Below, one piece after another: positions 1 through 11,188 of a DNA stretch of 64,000 nt. Origin of the DNA: Batkoa obscura. Lineage: Eukaryota > Entomophthoromycota > Entomophthoromycetes > Entomophthorales > Batkoaceae. Every line of letters starts with the position of its first letter. Positions within the stretch are counted from its first letter, which is position 1. The notes beneath the pieces are model-generated. The model worked only from the letters and a program-made list of their open reading frames with translations. It did no database searches and had not been told where the DNA came from. Made by a program: the position numbers and the translations under genes. The stretch lies in NCBI GenBank assembly GCA_030770535.1, contig JASVEC010000012.1, positions 62,001-126,000 on the forward strand, given 5' to 3'.

Positions 1-779
1 TAGTTCGTATTAATGATATTGCTAAATCAAAACAGCTTACTTTTCATGATTATTTATAATTTATTGTCGTTATTAAATTTATGTTATAAATTTTAAACCT
101 ATTGAGAACAATCATCTTTTTTTACATATCGAATAGATTATTAATAAACATGCTATAAAAGTAATGTTTCAGTTATAACAATTTTTAATATAATGTTGAA
201 CTTTAGTGTTATATACAATGAATATATTTTTTAATATACCATTTTTAACAATTTTTGAATTTTTTTTTGAATTTTTTTTAAAACAAGCTAGTTGAACCAG
301 ATTTTATAAATGTTTTAATGATAATATGATATAAAAAATAAAATAAAAGACGCACTCTGTAATTGAGTATTGATCCTTAATAAAGTTTTGAAGTAAAATA
401 TCTTTTTATGGGGGTGTTTTTTTTGGTTTCATCACTTTTTCCATTTTTTAAGCGCTATTTAAGTGGGAAAACTGCTAGTAAAATTCTCAAACAAAAAAAT
501 ACATCCCCTTATCTTGTTTTTAAATTTTGTATTTAATATATCTTTTATTCATTTAATTTAATGATAAATAATTTATTATATAAATTAATTTGACCTTTTT
601 TATTATGGATGAAGTAAAATTTACAAATAAACAAAATTAAGATGCAAAAAGTAGATGATATTAATAGCTATTAATGAGTTAAGGGCTTATTTAAGCAACA
701 GTACAAACAAGGGCATAGATACCAGATGCTACAAAAGCCTTTGATATCATTGATACTACTATATAATTCGAATATTAAA
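1..779. other. Gene-free AT-rich flank
   Basis: I see no supported coding frame here. The stretch lies downstream of the F-box gene and holds one copy of the 100-bp terminal-inverted-repeat element near its middle. The rest is A/T-rich sequence with homopolymer runs. Confidence 0.6.
408..511 (+). mobile_element. MITE-like element, copy 1
   Basis: Full-length copy of the 100-bp family. It has the left end TATGGGGGTGT, the internal core AAGCGCTATTT and the right end ATACATCCCC. The left and right ends are imperfect inverted repeats. It has no coding capacity, so it must be non-autonomous if it is a transposon. Confidence 0.75.
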
Positions 780-2111
780 TTATTGTATTTTGATCCAATT
801 TAGCATTGGAATATTAGCTAATGCATTGAAAGCGCTCATATTGGTATAAGATACGGCAGGAGTGGTGAGTAGCAAAGGGGTGTTTAGTTTAAAATCAATA
901 GTTGTGTGTTTACTTATTAAATCAAAATCATTAATCTTAATTGCCTTAAGTTTTGGAAATAAAAATAAAAAGGAAATAAACTGCTCATATGAAGGATGGT
1001 AAAAATCAATTGTAATTTGTTTTATGAAGTTGCATTTATATAATTGAGACTCTGTTTTACAATTACCACTATTTCTTGAGCTAGGAATTTGAATAATGTC
1101 CTTATTATCAAAGTTTAAATAATTGATATGAATAGTTTGAATGTTGGATAGCATAAGGACTAATTTTAACTTTTCCATCGTTAATTCATTAAAACATACT
1201 TCTTTTAATGTTGGTAAATTGATTAAATGATATTTGGTTGAACTGATTATATCAAAATAGCCTAAACTGACTGTATTACCGCTTTCAATTAATTTTATAT
1301 TATTGTTAGTTGCATTAAATAAAGAACCCGAAGTATCTATTAATTTCGCACTTTTTAAATTACTCAAACTCCCAAGACAATTGATATTGAAATTTAAATA
1401 AAAGTCACCTTCAATTATTAATTCCAAATTTGAACTAAAATTTATATTATATTTATACTCCTTTGGTATAATAATATGTCTATTAAACCTCAAATGTAGC
1501 ACTTTTAAGTTACAAAATTTTGTTTTGATTGTAGCCAATCCATTAATATTTAAATACCCATCAGAGCACAATTTAAATATCTTTAATTTATTAGGATTTA
1601 AATATTTAACTATACTTTCTAAATCTCCACAATAACTATTAATTTCAATCATTTCAAGTCGGTATAAAGAAGTCTTAAATTGTTCAAATAGTTGACAGCA
1701 GTCATCATTACCTGATGTATTAACAATCATCTTCCTTAAGTTCACCAGGTTGATGTCCATTTTATTGTTTAATTTATCAACAGCATTCTTGTTAAATTTT
1801 GGTGTATTGTTACTATAGCTTAGAGTTAAGATGTTAGGACAATAACTTAAATATTCCACATTATCATCATTTATACTCAAATGTCTCATTATTAGTCCAT
1901 TTTTTTTAATAAAATCCTCTTGGTATTTATTATACTCCTTAATTTCATAATGACTATATATTGAATAAGTTAAATTGTATTTAATAGCATCGTTTATAGT
2001 ATTAAATAGATATTTGTTTAAAAAGCGTAACTTGAACAATTCTTTTGGAGGTACTAACTTAAAAATTCCATCTAATACAACCAAAGGTAAATAGTCTAAT
2101 TTTAATTCCAT
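780..2111 (-). CDS. F-box protein with LRR-like body
   Basis: A single 443-residue frame. Residues about 5-40 (LDYLPLVVLDGIFKLVPP, then a KELFKLRFLNKYLF stretch) fit an F-box, the segment that binds Skp1 in SCF ubiquitin ligases. The rest is rich in Leu, Ile and Asn with irregular leucine-repeat-like strands (for example LKVLHLRFNR and LKAIKINDFD), as in F-box/LRR receptors that recruit substrates. I chose the ATG at 2111 because the F-box begins directly after it. Fungal F-box proteins of this type diverge fast, so the substrate cannot be guessed. It is transcribed divergently from Spt2, with about 1.1 kb between the starts. F-box assignment is likely and the LRR label is by pattern only. 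Confidence 0.75.
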   Translation of the reverse strand: MELKLDYLPLVVLDGIFKLVPPKELFKLRFLNKYLFNTINDAIKYNLTYSIYSHYEIKEYNKYQEDFIKKNGLIMRHLSINDDNVEYLSYCPNILTLSYSNNTPKFNKNAVDKLNNKMDINLVNLRKMIVNTSGNDDCCQLFEQFKTSLYRLEMIEINSYCGDLESIVKYLNPNKLKIFKLCSDGYLNINGLATIKTKFCNLKVLHLRFNRHIIIPKEYKYNINFSSNLELIIEGDFYLNFNINCLGSLSNLKSAKLIDTSGSLFNATNNNIKLIESGNTVSLGYFDIISSTKYHLINLPTLKEVCFNELTMEKLKLVLMLSNIQTIHINYLNFDNKDIIQIPSSRNSGNCKTESQLYKCNFIKQITIDFYHPSYEQFISFLFLFPKLKAIKINDFDLISKHTTIDFKLNTPLLLTTPAVSYTNMSAFNALANIPMLNWIKIQ

Positions 2112-3203
2112 TTTTTAGAGAAGATATTTTATTTCGTTTGTCTTTTATACTTTGGTACTCTGTATTAACTCTTGCTATTGAGTTTTTTAATTATAGAATT
2201 ATTGATATTATTCAATCAATTATTTTTTTCTAAATTGCTTATCTTTATCAGATTATTATTAAAATTAGAATATCATACCGCAATCGTACATGAACTCAAA
2301 AATACTAAATGAATTAGTTTGTTTAAAAATATCTTAATTAATTGTAAGTATTAAAAAATATATTTAAGAAACTTTAAAATACTATATTACTTTTTATAAA
2401 ATGAGGCTGGTTATTGTAAGTATATTTAATTTAACATAGACAATTTCTAATATAAAAGTATTATTTTATTTAATATTTGTGATTATAATCAAAGCCTTTA
2501 TATGGGGATGTTTTTTTTGGTTTCATCACTTTTTCCATTTTTTAAGCGCTATTTGAGTGGAAAGATTGTTGGTAAAATTCTTAAATAGAAAAATACATCC
2601 CCATATTGATTTTGAGAATTTTCTAGTTTAGAAATGTACTTGTATTTAATAACTAATAACATCTGATTGAAAATGTCAAAAAGTAGAAACATGACCAATA
2701 GTAAGGGTTCTATTTAGCAATTAAAGGTAGATTAAATATAAAATATAAAAAGTATTGATTATTTAAAGTAAATTTCATTGTATTTTTCTTCCAATTTGCC
2801 TAAAAATCCCAATTTATAAAATTCGACTTTTTTAAAAACTCGAAGAAACCAATCAATTTTCAAATATTTTATGAACAAAAGAAAAGGAAGGGCTTGCTAT
2901 TAGAGAAAGGGATTAGGTGAAAAATTTGCTTTTCTGATTTTTAGATGTTGACAAGAACGTACGTTTAGGTTTGATATCTTAACTTAACTTTAGAGCATAC
3001 TGCTAACTCCCAATGTAGTTTTTTAATCAATACTTAAACCAAATATAGTAATTTACCCCATAATTTTGATCCTTAAATATGGCCACAATTCATTGGCTTA
3101 AAAATAGAGATAATGACCAATCAATGATGCTTTTTTATGATGCTTCAGACGCGCCTATAAAAAGGTAAAAACTGATTATAGTTTTGTTTATTAGAAGAAT
3201 ATA
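2112..3203. other. Divergent intergenic region, F-box/SPT2
   Basis: About 1.1 kb between two divergent starts. It must hold both promoters and carries MITE copy 2. A short ATG frame at about 3079 is not joined to Spt2 by any splice pattern I can support. Confidence 0.5.
2499..2606 (+). mobile_element. MITE-like element, copy 2
   Basis: Full-length copy with both ends intact: left TATATGGGGATGT and right ATACATCCCCATAT. It contains the standard core AAGCGCTATTTGAGTGG. It lies in the divergent spacer between the F-box and SPT2 genes. Confidence 0.8.
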
Positions 3204-4875
3204 ATGTCATCAGTAATAAAATATAAGTTATTTGGAAATATGTACTGATTTTAGATCTAGTATGACGAGTTGCTAAAGCTAGCTGAAGAGAATAGTCGGG
3301 AGGCACAAAGATTAATTCAAGAAAAGAAAAAGAAAAGAGAGTTACATGAAGCACGGCTAAAAAGAGAAAAAGAAAAGCAGGAAGAGATCTCAAAATTTAG
3401 GCAGCAAAAGATGATGGAAATGGCAATGAAGGCGAGGGCGGAGCCTCAGTTGGGTACAAAAAAACCAACCCCAATTCCTAGAAATAATGACCAGAAAATT
3501 AAAGTTGAAGAAAAAGAAAATACTAATGGTAGTAGTTTTTCCAAAAATGAAAACCAAAATAAAGCTAAAGGCCAAGGTCAACGTAATTATAGTAATGGCG
3601 AAAAAGTAAGTATTTTTGTACTTGTTAATAGTTTAATATTTATGCTTTTTTAATCTAGCCACCTCATTTAATGACATACGAGGAGATATTGAAATATGCT
3701 GAGGAAAATAATAAGCCAAAGCCACCAACTACGTTAACTAAACAAAAGGAGCTAGATTTATCAAGTAGTACAAAAGTAAAAAAAAAGAGTAGCATGACTA
3801 ATGAGAATGTAATTTCCTTAAATAGAGTATAAATTAAATTTTAACTTTAATTTTAGATTAGAAGAGATGTTATTAAAAAGAAGAGTAATATTTTTATTGA
3901 ATAGCAAATGTTTTTGTTCATATTTATCTTTTTAGCCCCCAATCCTATCCGCTCTATGCTACCTCAATTTGCTCCAACAAAGATGAATAGTAGTAGACCA
4001 AGCCCTATCGGGAATGCACCCAGAAGAACTACAAAGCCTAATGACAACTCAAATGCCAATATAATTGCTAAAAAGAAAACATGTGTACTTACTGGAAGCC
4101 GATTTGCTAAATTGGGACCAATTGACAATGAGATGCCGGCTCTCAATACAAAATCAAAATTGGGTAGTAGCAGTAATAATATTAGTCAAAGCAGGAATAA
4201 TTTTGAAATCAATGAAAGGAAAAGGGCGGCTTCAAACACTGCTACAGTAATTAAAAAAAAGAGTTCAATAAATCAGAACGAAAATGTAGTAAGATCAAGA
4301 GTAGTCAATAATGAAATAAGGCCCAAGGTAATGAACAATGAATTGAGACCCAAAGTAACGAACAATGAATTAAGACCCAAAGTAACGAACAATGAATTAA
4401 GACCCAAAGTAACGAACAATGAATTAAGACCCAAAGCAACGAACAATGAAGGCGCAAGAAGAGTAGTTAGTAGCGAAGGCAAAAGAAAAGTGAATAGTGA
4501 AAAAAGCGGTACTCGAAGAGGATTTATTGATGACGACTTATTGGATGAAGAGTATGCAAAGAAAAATATCTCTTCCATCATTGGCTCTCTTTTTGGATAT
4601 AATCGCAATAAGTGAGCTTTACTATAGTTATTTAAGTTATGTATTTATAATATTATTAGATATAGGAATGATTTTTCAGATGACGATATGGAAGTTTCTG
4701 CTTCAAGATTAAGAGCTGAAGAATCAAGAAGGTAAATTTTAATAATTTTATTTTGTTTTTAACTAATATAATTCTTTAAAGTGCTCGTATTGCTCGTGAA
4801 GAAGATGAAATGGAAGAAGAATTAGAAAGACAAAGATTAGAAAGACTTAAGAAAAAGAAAAATGGTAAAAAATAA
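3204..4875 (+). CDS. SPT2: Spt2 chromatin protein (histone H3-H4 chaperone)
   Basis: Spliced gene with seven exons: 3204-3212, 3261-3605, 3659-3808 (or 3826), 3857-3884, 3936-4611, 4660-4731 and 4782-4875. It encodes about 457 residues. The protein opens MSSYDELLKLAEENS and continues into a Lys/Glu-rich helix, typical of the Spt2 N terminus. A basic linker follows. The C terminus has the SPT2 domain: SMLPQFAPTK, then DDDLLDEEYAKKN, SSIIGSLFGYNR and an acidic RIAREEDEMEEELERQ helix with a KKKK tail. Spt2 binds H3-H4 during transcription and suppresses cryptic initiation. Intron 1 leaves a nine-base first coding exon, so the start is inferred from splice signals. The linker carries near-perfect tandem copies of a nine-residue unit (see repeat entry). 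Confidence 0.85.
4300..4450 (+). repeat. In-frame 27-bp minisatellite in SPT2
   Basis: Five tandem copies of a 27-bp unit encode NNELRPKVT-like repeats. The central copies are almost identical in DNA, including silent positions, so the array is young. The first copy (NNEIRPKVM) and the last (NNELRPKAT) are more diverged. The unit length is a multiple of three, so copy-number change keeps the frame. Confidence 0.85.
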
Positions 4876-5061
4876 TAACAGGATGATTAATTTAAGTGTT
4901 TTAATAAAATTTGATTATTTTTTTTATTTTATATTATATTTACTGTCTTTATATTTAATAGAATAAAATAAAAAACTGATAAAGAATGTAACTAAATAAG
5001 TTTATAAAATCTATAAAAAAGAGGATTTGGGTAAGGGGAAAAGAGAGTTCAAGATTATTTT

Positions 5062-6395
5062 CTATTTTTTTTCTTAAAAGCCTTTTTAGCTTTCTTAAAG
5101 TTAGATAATTTAGCTGAGACACCTGAGTTATCAAGGGAGTTGAATAAATGTTTGGTTCTTTTATCTGCGCTGGCAACATTATTTTGAAATTTCTAATAAA
5201 ATAAAATGTTAGTGAGGATTTATTATACTTATACCTATGATATTACCTGGTTCATTGATTCATCGTTTTCTTCATTATTACGCTTGTTCTTGATTCTATT
5301 AAGAATATTATTTGATGTACTCTGTTCGTCCAATTTTTGAAGAGAAGAAACACCATGGAAATCGTCTAAATCCTAATAACAATAAATACTAATACTAAAT
5401 AGTACATAAAAATCATTACCAATAATTCATTTTGGATTAAACCTTTTTGTAAATTTTTCAATTTCCTTTCATGTTTCTTTGACGTTTGTAAACGTACAAA
5501 GTTTTCTTCTTCATAGTTAGCTCTTTCTGCTAATTCTGGATCCAAATCCTTCTCAATGTAACTTCCAATAATCTTTTGCTCTTCTGGTCTATCGTCAAAG
5601 TCATTAGCTAAATCTTGCATAAGTCTAGATCTAGCTGCTCTTTCTTTCATCCTATTTTGTTCTCTCTCTGCCTTAGATGACACTAATTTATTCATTAGTT
5701 TATAGTTTAATAGTATAAAAAGATAGTTTACTTGGTCTATCATCAAATGGTACAGGTGCAATCTTTGGTGCTTTATATACACCACCTTCATTATCTATTT
5801 AACCATTAGGGATTTTCAAAATAATTATAATTATATTAATTTACCTTTATCTTCTTCTTCATTATCCTTTGCCGTAATTAAGTTTTCTGGGTTTGGTTTA
5901 TATTTCAATGGGTCTTTAATTAGGTTCATTTCTTCTTGATCGTTATCAGTACCCAAAGTGAAAGCTCTTATTAATTTATCGATTTGATATTTCAATTTCA
6001 ATTCTAATGGCTTTATTTTTTCAAGATAAGTCCTTGCTTTTACTAAATTTAATAAACATGGATGCTCATCAACTTGTTCTCCATTTAATTTTAACAAAGT
6101 AAAAAAAGCTAAATTAGTTATATAATCCAATATCAACTCTAAAAACACGTTTAATTACAAATTAGAAGAATATATAATCAAATTACCATTCTTGATATCT
6201 AATAAACTTATTCCTTCGCCTTCAAATAAAACGTTATTACTTTGTCTATAAATTTATAAGTTTACTGTTTGAATTATTAGTACGACCTTACTCATTGAAG
6301 GTGGAATTAGCTTTATCATTCACTTGACCTATTAAGGTGCTCATTTGGTTTATCACTGTCTTGTATTGTTCATTCTCATTTTTAATTTCACTCAT
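5062..6395 (-). CDS. LCP5: Lcp5/neuroguidin, U3 snoRNP-associated factor
   Basis: Seven exons with short introns, start ATG at 6395 (MSEIKNENEQYKTV), stop at 5064-5062. The Sas10/Utp3 domain is clear in exon 3: EHPCLLNLVKARTYLEKIKP followed by LELKLKYQIDKLIRAF. The next exons encode VYKAPKIAPVPFDD and SRLMQDLANDFDDRPEE, conserved blocks of the Lcp5/neuroguidin family. The C terminus is basic (FKKAKKAFKKKK) as expected for a nucleolar protein. Lcp5 is a component of the small-subunit processome needed for early 18S rRNA cleavages. The gene ends about 190 bp from the SPT2 stop (convergent) and starts 156 bp from the CENP-B-like gene (divergent). All joins keep the frame in my reading. Confidence 0.85.
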
Positions 6396-6551
6396 CTTTG
6401 GAAAATATTGCTGAAAATCAAGTCAAATAAAATATTTTGCTCAATTCAAATTGAATAATTTTTGATTTTGGGCAATAATTTTTGATTGGCGGAAGTAAAA
6501 ATAAAAGTTACATTTTATCAAAAAATTAATTTTTATAATTTAAAATCAAAA
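6396..6551. promoter_or_regulatory. Short bidirectional promoter region
   Basis: Only 156 bp separate the LCP5 start on the minus strand from the CENP-B-like start on the plus strand. Both promoters and 5' leaders must fit in this AT-rich interval. No recognised factor site stands out. Confidence 0.5.
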
Positions 6552-8426
6552 ATGAGTGAAAAAAGCAAACGTAGACCAATAAGTATAGAGACAAAGTTGG
6601 AGATATTAAGGAGAATAGAAAATGGAGAAAAAGCGAAACAATTGTGTTTAGAGTTTAACATCGATAAGAGTATTATAACACGTATTAAAAAGAAAAAAGA
6701 AAAGATTGAATCGTTTGTCTCCAAAAACTCAAGCTTCATCAATAAAAAAACGGTACAGTTTGGTTTATTCACTGAAATTGAAGATCAGTTGGTCGCTTGG
6801 ATTCAAAGTGAGCTTAATAATGGAAGCATAATTAAAAATTGGCAGATTCAAGCTAAAGCTATTGAGTTTCATAAACAGATGGGGTATGATACTCCGTTCA
6901 AAGCTAGTGACGGTTGGTTAGGTAAATTTAAAGCAAGAAATGGGATTTCAATCAATAGCAATAATGAAACAACGTTAAAGTTAATGTTAAGTAAATATAG
7001 AGAAGAATTCAAACAACTTGATTTGATGATTGAAAATATTTATATATATTCAGATGAGGATTATAGAGATGTTTTTGATGATGATAACTTAATTATAACC
7101 TGTGTTAATTTAACTGGTAATCACAAATTATGTTTAAGTAGGAAAAATATGCCAACTAAGTTAAAGAAAGAGGAAAAAAGTATCAATATTGCTAATGGTA
7201 ATATTGATAATAATAATAATAGTAATAGTAATAGCAATATCAACAATGGCAATAGTAGTAATGATGGTAATGTAGATAATGATGAAATTAATAAAATTAA
7301 CAATATCATATATAATACTATTAATGATGATAATAGTATCAATACTTTTAATGGTGCTCTTACCAACGTTAATGATCATAATGATAGTATCCTAACCAGC
7401 ATTACTATTGATAGCAATATCACGAACACTAATAACAGTACTTTTATCAATATAAATAATAATAATGACAATAGCATTAATAACAACGACAATAGCATCA
7501 ATGATAACAATGATAGCATTAATAACAACAGTAAGGCCAAAGCCAAAGAAATTGAAGAAAGTAAAGAAGATTTAATTAAAGGATGGGTCGAAAAGGAATT
7601 CATTAAACAAATGAGTAATAAAATGGAAGGTAATAGTAAGATATTAATAATAGTCAAGAGTAAACTTAAAATAAGAAAAAGACAAAAGTTAATTTATTAT
7701 AATTCAAATATATTATTATTTTACTTACCTGTTAATGTTGATAATGAAAGTGATATCAATTCTGTTTTAAAACAGAATTTTAAACTCAAATTAGCAAATA
7801 ACAATAATTTAAAGAAAGAGGAGTTGTTGAATGAATGTTGGAATGAATTGAGTAATGAAAGCTTACTCAAAAGTTTGAATGGTTTATATGTAATCATTAA
7901 TGACTTTACCAATAATAACAATAAATTAAATTCGATTGATGCGGAAGATTTTGATATTACCGGAATTTCAATTGATAGTGAGTTATTAAATGGTCTAAAT
8001 GGTATTGATAATAGCTTTAATGAAATGTCAAATGAGGCCATGAGTAATAATAATAATAATAATAATATAGTGAACGAAGTAATGATTAATGATAATAAAG
8101 AAGTGGAAAATGCTACTATAGAGAGTATTATGCATCCTTTGAGCGAAATGGTGCCAAACAATAATAATAAGCGATCTTTGGATGAAGTGACAATAAATGA
8201 TAATAACAAACGAATTATGGATGGAGCAGTAGCAGGTGATGGCAATGAGCGACTTTTAAGTGAAGCAGTGGTGAATGATAATAATAATAATAAAGAAATG
8301 ATAATAAACTCAATTAATACCATTATTGAATGGGCAAAAGGAAAGAATTTAAAGAAAGAGAGTTTGGCTATGTTAAATAATTTATTGAAAGAAGCAGAGA
8401 TGAATAATGGTGAATTAGAAAATTAA
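6552..8426 (+). CDS. CENP-B/pogo-type DNA-binding protein, transposase-derived
   Basis: Single-exon protein of about 625 residues. I chose the ATG at 6552 (MSEKSKRRPIS); the frame is open upstream but has no earlier ATG. Residues 6-50 match the CENP-B N-terminal helix-turn-helix (SIETKLEILRRIENGEKAKQ, then FNIDKSIITRIKK). Residues about 70-135 match the Tc5/CENP-B second HTH (DQLVAWIQSELNNG; SDGWLGKFKARNGIS). The remainder sits where pogo-type transposases have their DDE nuclease, and fragments can be aligned (YSDEDYRDVF; GWVEKEFIKQM; LLFYLPVNVD). The second catalytic Asp motif (normally DNAPSH-like) is not recognisable. An Asn/Ser-rich insert of about 120 residues interrupts the domain, and there is more Asn-rich sequence near the C terminus. 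It is probably a domesticated DNA-binding protein like fission-yeast Abp1/Cbh or Pdc2. No terminal inverted repeats were seen around it. Confidence 0.8.
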   Translation: MSEKSKRRPISIETKLEILRRIENGEKAKQLCLEFNIDKSIITRIKKKKEKIESFVSKNSSFINKKTVQFGLFTEIEDQLVAWIQSELNNGSIIKNWQIQAKAIEFHKQMGYDTPFKASDGWLGKFKARNGISINSNNETTLKLMLSKYREEFKQLDLMIENIYIYSDEDYRDVFDDDNLIITCVNLTGNHKLCLSRKNMPTKLKKEEKSINIANGNIDNNNNSNSNSNINNGNSSNDGNVDNDEINKINNIIYNTINDDNSINTFNGALTNVNDHNDSILTSITIDSNITNTNNSTFININNNNDNSINNNDNSINDNNDSINNNSKAKAKEIEESKEDLIKGWVEKEFIKQMSNKMEGNSKILIIVKSKLKIRKRQKLIYYNSNILLFYLPVNVDNESDINSVLKQNFKLKLANNNNLKKEELLNECWNELSNESLLKSLNGLYVIINDFTNNNNKLNSIDAEDFDITGISIDSELLNGLNGIDNSFNEMSNEAMSNNNNNNNIVNEVMINDNKEVENATIESIMHPLSEMVPNNNNKRSLDEVTINDNNKRIMDGAVAGDGNERLLSEAVVNDNNNNKEMIINSINTIIEWAKGKNLKKESLAMLNNLLKEAEMNNGELEN

Positions 8427-9099
8427 AAGTTTATTAGTTACTTTAATGTGTACTTAAAATAATTTATTACTATCACCTTTGAGGTTTATTTTTATTAATA
8501 AAATTTAATCAGTTTTTTTGTATTTTTACTATTTGTATGCTTTTAAATATTAAATTCTATGATCGCATAATGAAGCTCAATTACTAAATGATATTAAACA
8601 CCTAGTTAGTTGTTTTTGTTGAAAGACTGTTATTTTTAAAATCAATTATTTATTAAACATAGGTCGTTAGATAGAATTTACTGAAAATTTTAAATCTCAA
8701 GCATATTTAATGATTTAAGGACCATTTTATATGCAAAGTAGTTATTTATCTATAAAGGTAGATTAAATAGCTCTATTCATATTAAAAATAATATTAAATT
8801 TGGTATATAATATCATATCAACAATTTAATTAGTTAACTTTGCTTTCAATAAATTATGAAATAATTTTTATATGGGAGTATTTTTTTGGCTTCATTATTT
8901 TTTCCATTTTTAAGCACTATTTGAGTAGAAAGATTGCTAGTAAATTTCTTAAACAAAAAAATACATCCGTATATGGAAATGTGTAAATATAGCATCTACG
9001 CAGTCTTTAACTTGAAATTTTCTCTAAAATTCATCTTTTTTAAAATAATTAGCGATAAGCATTACAACAGTTGAAAGAATAATATAATACAAAGTAACA
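8427..9099. other. Intergenic, with MITE copy 3
   Basis: Non-coding A/T-rich spacer between the CENP-B-like gene and the RNA triphosphatase gene. Apart from the element I see no structure. Confidence 0.6.
8869..8973 (+). mobile_element. MITE-like element, copy 3
   Basis: Slightly diverged copy: left end TATATGGGAGTAT, core AAGCACTATTTGAGTAG, right end ATACATCCGTATAT. It has small deletions and substitutions relative to the majority form. It lies about 130 bp upstream of the next gene's start. Confidence 0.75.
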
Positions 9100-10391
9100 A
9101 TGGATCAAATGGCAGAAAATGGTACCGTCAAGAAAAGAATCCGATATGAAGAAGAAAGAGGTGAAGCAAGAGATATAATTGATAGTAGAGAAAAAATTGA
9201 AGCTAGAGTAATAGTAATTTGTTTTTTAGTTGGACTTAATTTACCTTTTTTTAGCCTATTAACACTGCTTTGGTTAAAAGGGTTTACGAACCTAGTTATT
9301 TTAATAAACATGGACTAGATTGTAGTCTTAGAATCATTGGCGACTTTATTGGTAGATATTTAGGAAGGCCTAATATTGAAGTAAGAGAAACATTTTGTTG
9401 AATAATAACAAATTAAATAAAAATGATTAGATTGAAGCCAAGTTAGGGATACTTATTGATAAGAATACAAGTAAAAGAATCAATTTACCTGTTTTATCAG
9501 AGACTGGTATCTATATTTATCATTTTCTATTACATGCGTCTATAACTATTTTGCTTAGTTTTAGCCAATGCCCCATTTTATCGTTTTGCTTCAGATATGA
9601 CAACAGTAAGTAGTAAAATAGTTATAATTGAGCCTAAAATTAATTCTTAATAATTAAGGATCAACATTCAAAATTTAATCAACTTTTAAATAAAGAGTTA
9701 CTTAAAACAAAAGCAAGTAATTATAAAGGAACAGTAATCAATTATGAACATTTATATGAAAAAGATGTTTTCTATAACGAAAAAAATGGGAACAAAGTTC
9801 GAGTTACAATCAATACTAAAACAAATGAGGTGATTATAATATATTATAATGTAATAATAATGAATTTTATTTAAATAAATAGATCGTCGAAAATGGTATT
9901 ATTACAAAAGTAAAGTTAGATCAGCTTGATATATTTTCGCCACAAACTAGAATGGATTTCCGTGTGTCTATTAATGAAGAAAAAAAAGGTAAAACTACAG
10001 CTTATTATTAGCCTTATAAATAACTAAGTTAATTAGTTTCTAAACCAACGACTAGTCCTGAGCATGAACGTGAAAAAGACCGCCTTTCTTATAGACATGA
10101 ATTATTTCGAATTGATTTAACACAAGTTAAATCTCAAGTAATATTTTTTTGAATATTTCTTTCCAAACCAAATAAATCAAATAAATATAGAATTCACACT
10201 CACAAGATAGGGGACAAGGATGGGAGAAAGCTAAAGTTAGTCATGAATTAGAAGTAGAAATTATAGATTTAAAACCAATATTTGAAGAGTATAAATTACA
10301 TTTGAAAGGATTACCCAATCAATACTATTCTATCCTTCAAATATTTTTAACAAACATACGTCTTTTGGCTAGAAGTTCAAATAAGTTTTAA
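9100..10391 (+). CDS. CET1: mRNA-capping RNA 5'-triphosphatase (Cet1 family)
   Basis: Seven exons, start ATG at 9100, stop TAA at 10389-10391. It is a member of the metal-dependent tunnel family of RNA triphosphatases found in fungi, which remove the gamma phosphate of nascent mRNA before guanylylation. Diagnostic pieces in order: IEAKLGILID (first Glu-rich metal-binding strand), RINLPVLSETV, FASDMTT, HSKFNQLLN, DRLSYRHELFRIDLTQV and HELEVEI (last metal-binding strand with two Glu). The two IE/E-x-E strands are the catalytic metal ligands in the family. All six introns are 45-60 bp with GTA/GTG donors and keep the frame. The predicted protein is compact and lacks the long N-terminal extension of the budding-yeast enzyme. 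Confidence 0.88.
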
Positions 10392-10541
10392 TAAGCTCTA
10401 CATCCCCCTTTTGAAATATATATTATTATATAGTTTAACCTTATCGTTTTCTTCTTTTACTACTCCACTATTGTGTATTTATTTATTTTGATTTAATACT
10501 GATATTCTTTTAGATAATAATACAACTTTATTTAACATTAA

Positions 10542-11188
10542 TTAGCTTTGAAACCAGGTACCAAAGATATCCCAACATAAACAAATAAAACAAACTAGCA
10601 TGGACAGAATTGAAAAGAATAGACTTGTATTAAAAAGATCACACCTAAAGCAACATTAGAAATACAATTAATTAATCTATTATAGAATATTACCAGCCAT
10701 CTAAAGTACCAATAGCACAACGAAATTGCGTAAAAATAGATATAATATCCGATAGCCAAAATACAACTATAACGGAATCTATGCCAACTAAATAAACTCT
10801 TTTTATTTTAACTTTGTATTGCATCCTTCTACGATAATAATCAATAATAAAAAATATTGATGTTGCTACTGAAGCTGCTGAAGTAAAATATAAAAATTTA
10901 ACACTACTTAAACCTTTATATGGGTTTTCAAGATCGGCTCCTCTCTAATTAAAATAATGAATTAAATTCGATTTGTCGTTTAATTTTATGACTTACTGCA
11001 TTAGCTGATAAACTAAAAATGAAAGCAGCCAATGAAGCAATACCTTGAATACATCTTAAAATTAACCTTAAAACATTAGGTATCCTTGAAACAGAAGCTT
11101 TTAAATTTTCAGCTGTTAAACGACCTAAAATATTAGGTGAGTGCGTCATCCCAGAAGGAGCCAATGGAGACTGTGGTATATACGGCAT
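10542..11188 (-). CDS. MARVEL-like four-helix membrane protein
   Basis: Three exons: start ATG at 11188, introns at roughly 10944-10996 and 10631-10678, stop at 10544-10542. The N terminus is soluble (MPYIPQSPLAPSG). Four membrane segments follow: VLRLILRCIQGIASLAAFIF; a Phe/Ser-rich helix after GLSSVKFLYF; a helix after KRVYLVGIDSVIVVFW; and LVCFICLCWDIFGTW at the end. An Arg/Lys-rich cytosolic loop (YYRRRMQYKVKIKR) separates helices 2 and 3. The spacing and the aromatic last helix fit fungal MARVEL-domain proteins of cortical or vesicle membranes. The role is unknown. The gene is convergent with the RNA triphosphatase, with about 150 bp between stops. Confidence 0.65.

Noticed and set aside
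3079-3170. ATG frame (MATIHWLKNRD) as the first exon of SPT2
   Set aside because: It cannot be joined in frame to the Spt2 helix through good splice sites. The nine-base exon at 3204 gives a family-like N terminus.
7121-8323. Long Leu/Ile-rich minus-strand frames opposite the CENP-B-like gene
   Set aside because: They are reverse complements of Asn/Asp/Ser codons (AAT, GAT, AGT) and carry no independent signal.
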